Assembly (NCBI GenBank): GCA_902803355.1 | Contig: CADCPP010000148.1 | Location: 1 to 19,259, forward strand | Origin: an uncultured Lachnospiraceae bacterium | Lineage (GTDB): Bacteria > Bacillota > Clostridia > Lachnospirales > Lachnospiraceae | Reading direction: 5' to 3' | Length of the DNA stretch: 19,259 nucleotides | Part shown: in pieces, positions 16,097 through 19,259 of the stretch | Position numbering within the stretch: position 1 is the stretch's first letter | How the letters are laid out: the number at the start of each line of letters is the position of its first letter | Notes under the pieces: model-generated | Told to the model about the DNA's origin: nothing | The model's input: only the letters and a program-made list of their open reading frames with translations | The model's database searches: none | Translations under genes and position numbers: made by a program

Positions 16097-17110
16097 TCAG
16101 ATCTCTGATAATTTGACCGGACGGTGTTCGTCCATGGACTTCTTGCACGCGGCGGCGAGCTGCACGGAGATCAGCCCGTCTTCGATCCCGGCCTCGGGCT
16201 CGGTATCGTTCACGATGCAGTCGATAAAGCTCCGGATCTCCGCCTGATAGGCGCCCATGTAGCGTTCCAGGAAGAACCAGAGCGGTTTTTCGGAAATGAT
16301 CCCGTTCACTGTGGACAGTACCGTATTGTTCGCCGCGTCGTTACTGCTCGCGATGCAGCCCTCGGAGCCGAAGACCTCGCCGCGCTGATCGTAGCCGTAG
16401 ACCGCCTTGCGGCAGCCGTCGATGGTCGCAAGCGCGCCGCCCTTCAGCTTCGCGGAAATGACCACGGTATCCACGTCGCCGGCCTCGCCGATCGCGGGAT
16501 CCACCAGATTCGCGCCGTACGCCGTGACCTCTTCGACCTCATCGCCGGAGAGGTAGCGCAGCATATCCAGATCGTGGATCATCATGTCCAGGAAAATGCC
16601 GCCGGAGACCGCCACGTACGCCGGGGACGGCGGTTCGGGGTCACGCGAGCTGATGCGGATAAATTCCACCTTGCCGATCTTCCCTGCCGCGACCGCGTCA
16701 TGCATGGCGCGGTAGTTATGGTCAAAGCGGCGGTTGAAGCCCACCTGATATTTCAGCTTCTTCGGGGAAGCCGCGAGGGCTGCCTTCACCTCTTCGATGC
16801 GTGAGGCCAAGTGGTCCACGGGCTTTTCGCAGAACACGTGCTTGCCGGCTCTGATGGCTTCAATGGACAGCGGCGCGTGCTGATCGGTGGAAGCACAGAT
16901 GAGGACCGCGTCGATGCGTGGATCATTCAGGATCTCATGATAGTCCTTCGTGATCTTCTCTACGCCCACGCTTTCCAGCCAGGAAGCGACCTCATCCTTC
17001 ATATAGGGATCGGCAACCGCCAGCACTTTTGCTTCCGGAACGCCGGTCATGATGCTCTTCATATGGACCTGGCCGATGCGGCCGGCCCCGATGATACCAA
17101 CGTTGATCAT
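16097..17110 (-). CDS. iolG: Inositol 2-dehydrogenase (Gfo/Idh/MocA family)
   Basis: A 337-residue NAD-dependent dehydrogenase. It most likely oxidises myo-inositol (or scyllo- or chiro-inositol) to the 2-keto form, the first step of the iol pathway. The Rossmann motif GIIGAGRIGQVH is at the N-terminus. The family lysine is in CEKPVDH near residue 95, and the catalytic Asp and His are in DMMIHDLDMLRYL. The string RKAVYGYDQRGEVFGSEG is characteristic of IolG among MocA-type proteins. AAGGAG, which begins in the stop codon of the mutase gene, lies nine bases before the ATG, giving a 13-base gap. Its place between the mutase and the GAPDH-like gene is what ties these glycolysis-type genes to inositol use. 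Another polyol or sugar dehydrogenase is possible but less likely with iolE, iolB and iolD in the same run. Confidence 0.92.
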   Translation of the reverse strand: MINVGIIGAGRIGQVHMKSIMTGVPEAKVLAVADPYMKDEVASWLESVGVEKITKDYHEILNDPRIDAVLICASTDQHAPLSIEAIRAGKHVFCEKPVDHLASRIEEVKAALAASPKKLKYQVGFNRRFDHNYRAMHDAVAAGKIGKVEFIRISSRDPEPPSPAYVAVSGGIFLDMMIHDLDMLRYLSGDEVEEVTAYGANLVDPAIGEAGDVDTVVISAKLKGGALATIDGCRKAVYGYDQRGEVFGSEGCIASSNDAANNTVLSTVNGIISEKPLWFFLERYMGAYQAEIRSFIDCIVNDTEPEAGIEDGLISVQLAAACKKSMDEHRPVKLSEI

Positions 17111-17123
17111 CTTTCTTTACTCC

Positions 17124-18686
17124 TTATTCTCCGTAAACTTCGCCCTTGCCTTCGGTCAGCGAGCGGTAGGCTCTTTCGACCTTGGCCCAGTTCTGGTCGA
17201 GATCAAGCGCAACGCCTCTGCCTACGCCGCTCACGATGACGCCCGAACCGATCTCCTCGATCTGTCCGCCGAACTCCCGAAGGAGCGCCGGCGCGCTGCC
17301 GGGCTGCGTGGAACGGCCGTCAAAGATCACATGGACGTAGACTTCCTTCAGACCTTCCGCCTCAGCCATCTTCAGGACGGCAAGCGGATAATCCACCGAG
17401 CCGTGTGAGGATTTCTTGGTCAACAGGCCGATCACATGCAGGGCGTCGCCTCTCTCCTTCACGTCGCGGATGGTCTTCAGGAAGACCGGATTCTCATAGA
17501 AGGAGCCGTCCTTCATGGCATTGTCCAGGCGGACGTCATCCTGCAGGACCACGCGGCCGGAGCCGAGATTGATGTGTCCGGCTTCGGAGTTGCCGGTCTT
17601 GCCTTCCGCAAGGCCTACGGCGGGGCCGGAGGCATCCAGCTGTGCGGTAGGGTTCTCACTGACCAGCGCGTTCCATACGGGCATGGGCTCGGTCGCCAGA
17701 GGATTGTCGGCCGTGGGGGCATCCAGTCCCCAGCCGTCCAGGATAAGCAGCAGGACCTTGCCAGTCTTTTCGAAGCCAAAGAGGGGCGATCCGGTCATTT
17801 CCTTCGGCTGCGGAAGCCCCATGGCGGAAAGGACGGTCGGCGCGACGTCACAGAGTTTTCCGCGGTTCGTCAGGCGGCGGATGCCTTCCCCCACGGCGCT
17901 GATGGCGACCAGATTGGTGGTATGCGAGACATGCGGTCCGCCATCAGCGGTGTGCAGGTCTTCGATGTTGCCGTGGTCAGCCGTGACAAAAACGGTATAG
18001 CCTTCCTCGCGGGCTACCTTCAGGGTCTCGCCCACGTATTTGTCGATGGCCACGACCGCCTTGCGCTTCGCATCGTCATTGGACGTATGGCCGATCACAT
18101 CGCCGTTCGCGAAGTTCGTTACGATGAAATCATAGCCTTTTCTCAGGCCGTCCGCCAGTGTTTCCGCCACCTTCGGGAGGCTGAGCTCCGGAACAGTATC
18201 AAAGGATACGCCCTTCGGCGAAGGAATGCGGATGTCATCTTCGCCCGCAAACGGGGTCTGGTTGCCGCCGTTGAAGAAGAAGGTGACGTGAGCGTATTTT
18301 TCGCTCTCTGCCAGATGCAGCTGCGTCTTTCCGGCTTCCGAAAGCACCTGCGCGAGGCCCTTCTGCACCTTGGAGGGCGCAAAAGCGATGGGCAGGTAGG
18401 TGTATTTTTCATGATACATCGTCAGGATCACGAAATCCAGGGGATCGATCTTTTCTCTGGCAAAGCCGGCAAAGGCCGGATCGGTAAAGGCATCGGTCAG
18501 TTCCACCTCGCGCTCGCCTCTGCGGCAGCAGAAAATGACGCCGTCGCCGGCTTTCACCGTCCCGACGGGCGCACCGCCCTCCCACAGGTTCAGCGGTTCC
18601 AGATGGTAATCCAGTTTCCCGCTTTCATAAACTTTTTCCACGGCTTTGGCAAGCGCTTCGCCGCCTGCCTTCTGGTATCTGCTCAT
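17124..18686 (-). CDS. Circularly permuted cofactor-independent phosphoglycerate mutase-like protein
   Basis: 520 residues, the usual iPGM (GpmI) length, but with motifs in permuted order. Residues 1-305 match the normal C-terminal part: R56/R59 (FRPDR site), K130 in SEKYAHVTFFFNGG, D196 and H200 in NFANGDVIGH, D237-H238 in TADHGN, H255 in HTTN, and the usual end KEMTG. After a joint of about six residues, 309-520 match the normal N-terminal part: D317 in LLILDGWG, phosphoserine S367 in TGNSEAGH, H428, DGR (456-458) and GR490. All metal ligands and the serine are kept. In Bacillus numbering, Asp154 is Ser459 and Arg191 is Leu496, both glycerate-side contacts. The cut falls in the loop around residue 210 of normal iPGM. 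AAAGGAG is eight bases before the ATG, and the HAD stop is three bases upstream. Mutase on 2-/3-phosphoglycerate or a relative. Confidence 0.92.
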   Translation of the reverse strand: MSRYQKAGGEALAKAVEKVYESGKLDYHLEPLNLWEGGAPVGTVKAGDGVIFCCRRGEREVELTDAFTDPAFAGFAREKIDPLDFVILTMYHEKYTYLPIAFAPSKVQKGLAQVLSEAGKTQLHLAESEKYAHVTFFFNGGNQTPFAGEDDIRIPSPKGVSFDTVPELSLPKVAETLADGLRKGYDFIVTNFANGDVIGHTSNDDAKRKAVVAIDKYVGETLKVAREEGYTVFVTADHGNIEDLHTADGGPHVSHTTNLVAISAVGEGIRRLTNRGKLCDVAPTVLSAMGLPQPKEMTGSPLFGFEKTGKVLLLILDGWGLDAPTADNPLATEPMPVWNALVSENPTAQLDASGPAVGLAEGKTGNSEAGHINLGSGRVVLQDDVRLDNAMKDGSFYENPVFLKTIRDVKERGDALHVIGLLTKKSSHGSVDYPLAVLKMAEAEGLKEVYVHVIFDGRSTQPGSAPALLREFGGQIEEIGSGVIVSGVGRGVALDLDQNWAKVERAYRSLTEGKGEVYGE

Positions 18687-18689
18687 GAA

Positions 18690-19259
18690 TTATTCTCTCC
18701 TTTCACCGTTCTCCGGAAGGAATCTGCCTTCGCCGGGGAAAAGATTCAGCAGCTCATCAAAATGATGAATGAAGCAGTCGGGCTTGTTCTCTTCATTGAA
18801 GGTCATGGGCAGCCCGCCCGGATAATCCGCTGCCACGGTGCCGGCAAAGCCGGTCTGCTTCGCGCCGAGAATGTCGCGCTTTAAATTATCGCCCACGAAT
18901 ACGCTTTCCTCCGGCCGCACGCCCGCTTCGTCCAGCGCCAGATAGTAAATGGCGGGATGCGGTTTTCTCAGCATGGTCACGGAGGACTGCTGCACGGTGC
19001 AGAACAGATCGCGGATGCCGTCATGATCCAGCCATTCATCGATCTCGATCGTACCCACAAGGTCGCTGATGATGCCGACCTTGTAGCCGCGCGCCCGCAG
19101 CTCTCTTACGGTCTCGATGCCGCCTGGCACCACCACGCGCTCGCCCTTGGCCCGGCGGAACTGATAGGTCAACTCCACGGCGTTTTTCGCGATGTAGTCA
19201 CGGTCCAGTTCAGGGACCAGCCAGCGGGTCCAGAGCACCTTTTCCGGCGCCTCGCACAT
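18690..19259 (-). CDS. HAD-superfamily hydrolase, C-terminal part (5' end outside the window)
   Basis: 190 codons are visible and the frame is open at the window edge. The methionine at 19259 is probably internal, because the nucleophile motif I (DxD) is missing. Later HAD motifs are clear: KVGIISDLVGT (motif II), RKPHPAIYYLAL with the motif III lysine, and FVGDNLKRDILGAK (motif IV, GDN-x3-D). The helical cap region just before them indicates a subfamily I (YjjG/Pgp-like) phosphatase acting on a small phosphorylated molecule. It ends three bases before the mutase ATG, and its last codons carry that gene's ribosome site, so coupling is likely. This suggests a linked role, perhaps removing phosphate from a pathway intermediate or a dead-end product; the substrate cannot be told from sequence. 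Confidence 0.85.
   Translation of the reverse strand: MCEAPEKVLWTRWLVPELDRDYIAKNAVELTYQFRRAKGERVVVPGGIETVRELRARGYKVGIISDLVGTIEIDEWLDHDGIRDLFCTVQQSSVTMLRKPHPAIYYLALDEAGVRPEESVFVGDNLKRDILGAKQTGFAGTVAADYPGGLPMTFNEENKPDCFIHHFDELLNLFPGEGRFLPENGERRE

Noticed and set aside
17124..18686. Possibility that the mutase-like frame is two separate genes or a chance fusion
   Set aside because: There is one start with a good ribosome site, no internal stop, the total length equals a single iPGM, and each motif occurs exactly once. A permutation fits better than a fusion of two copies.
17436..18884. Plus-strand open frame of about 480 codons opposite the mutase
   Set aside because: Antisense shadow of the permuted mutase and the HAD end; no motif and no ribosome site.

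Overview
All genes in this 19.3 kb window lie on the minus strand. The base composition is GC-rich by eye. The ribosome binding sites are strong AGGAGG-type sites, there is a sigma-A-like extended -10 promoter, and the primase, RdgB and YpsC-type methyltransferase look Gram-positive. Together with the anaerobe-type catabolic content, this suggests a Bacillota/Clostridia bacterium, probably gut-associated. That assignment is an inference; there is no rRNA or taxonomic marker to fix it. No tRNA, rRNA, CRISPR, insertion sequence or phage gene was seen, and no gene-free stretch exceeds about 210 bases.

Region A (19259 down to 8608) reads as one operon in this order: HAD hydrolase (5' end outside the window), phosphoglycerate mutase-like protein, inositol dehydrogenase (iolG), type II (archaeal-type) glyceraldehyde-3-phosphate dehydrogenase, archaeal-type phosphoglycerate kinase, LarA-type nickel-pincer racemase, iolE, iolB, iolD. 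It ends near a strong rho-independent terminator at 8469-8502. The iol genes cover myo-inositol to 5-dehydro-2-deoxy-D-gluconate. iolC, iolJ and iolA are not in the window. Interleaved with them is a complete GAPDH-PGK-mutase set, the three consecutive steps of lower glycolysis.

The most striking object is the mutase at 17124-18686. Its motifs are those of cofactor-independent phosphoglycerate mutase (iPGM/GpmI), but they occur in circularly permuted order. The usual C-terminal half comes first, and a few-residue joint then leads into the usual N-terminal half. The phosphatase-like domain thus becomes continuous, and the domain normally inserted in it is split between the two ends. Metal ligands and the phosphorylated serine are kept, but two residues that normally contact the glycerate part of the substrate are replaced. 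The partner PGK has also lost a normally conserved substrate-binding arginine. The trio may therefore act on a non-standard substrate, or be a diverged private lower-glycolysis module that consumes the triose phosphate made from inositol.

Region B (8396 down to 4778) holds a YtcJ-type amidohydrolase and a large lipoprotein with YD-like repeats. Region C (4741 down to 1) is a housekeeping operon driven by a clear promoter at 4713-4741: YpsC/RlmL-type rRNA methyltransferase, rdgB, an alpha/beta hydrolase of the monoacylglycerol lipase type, dnaG, and the start of deoC, which runs out of the window.
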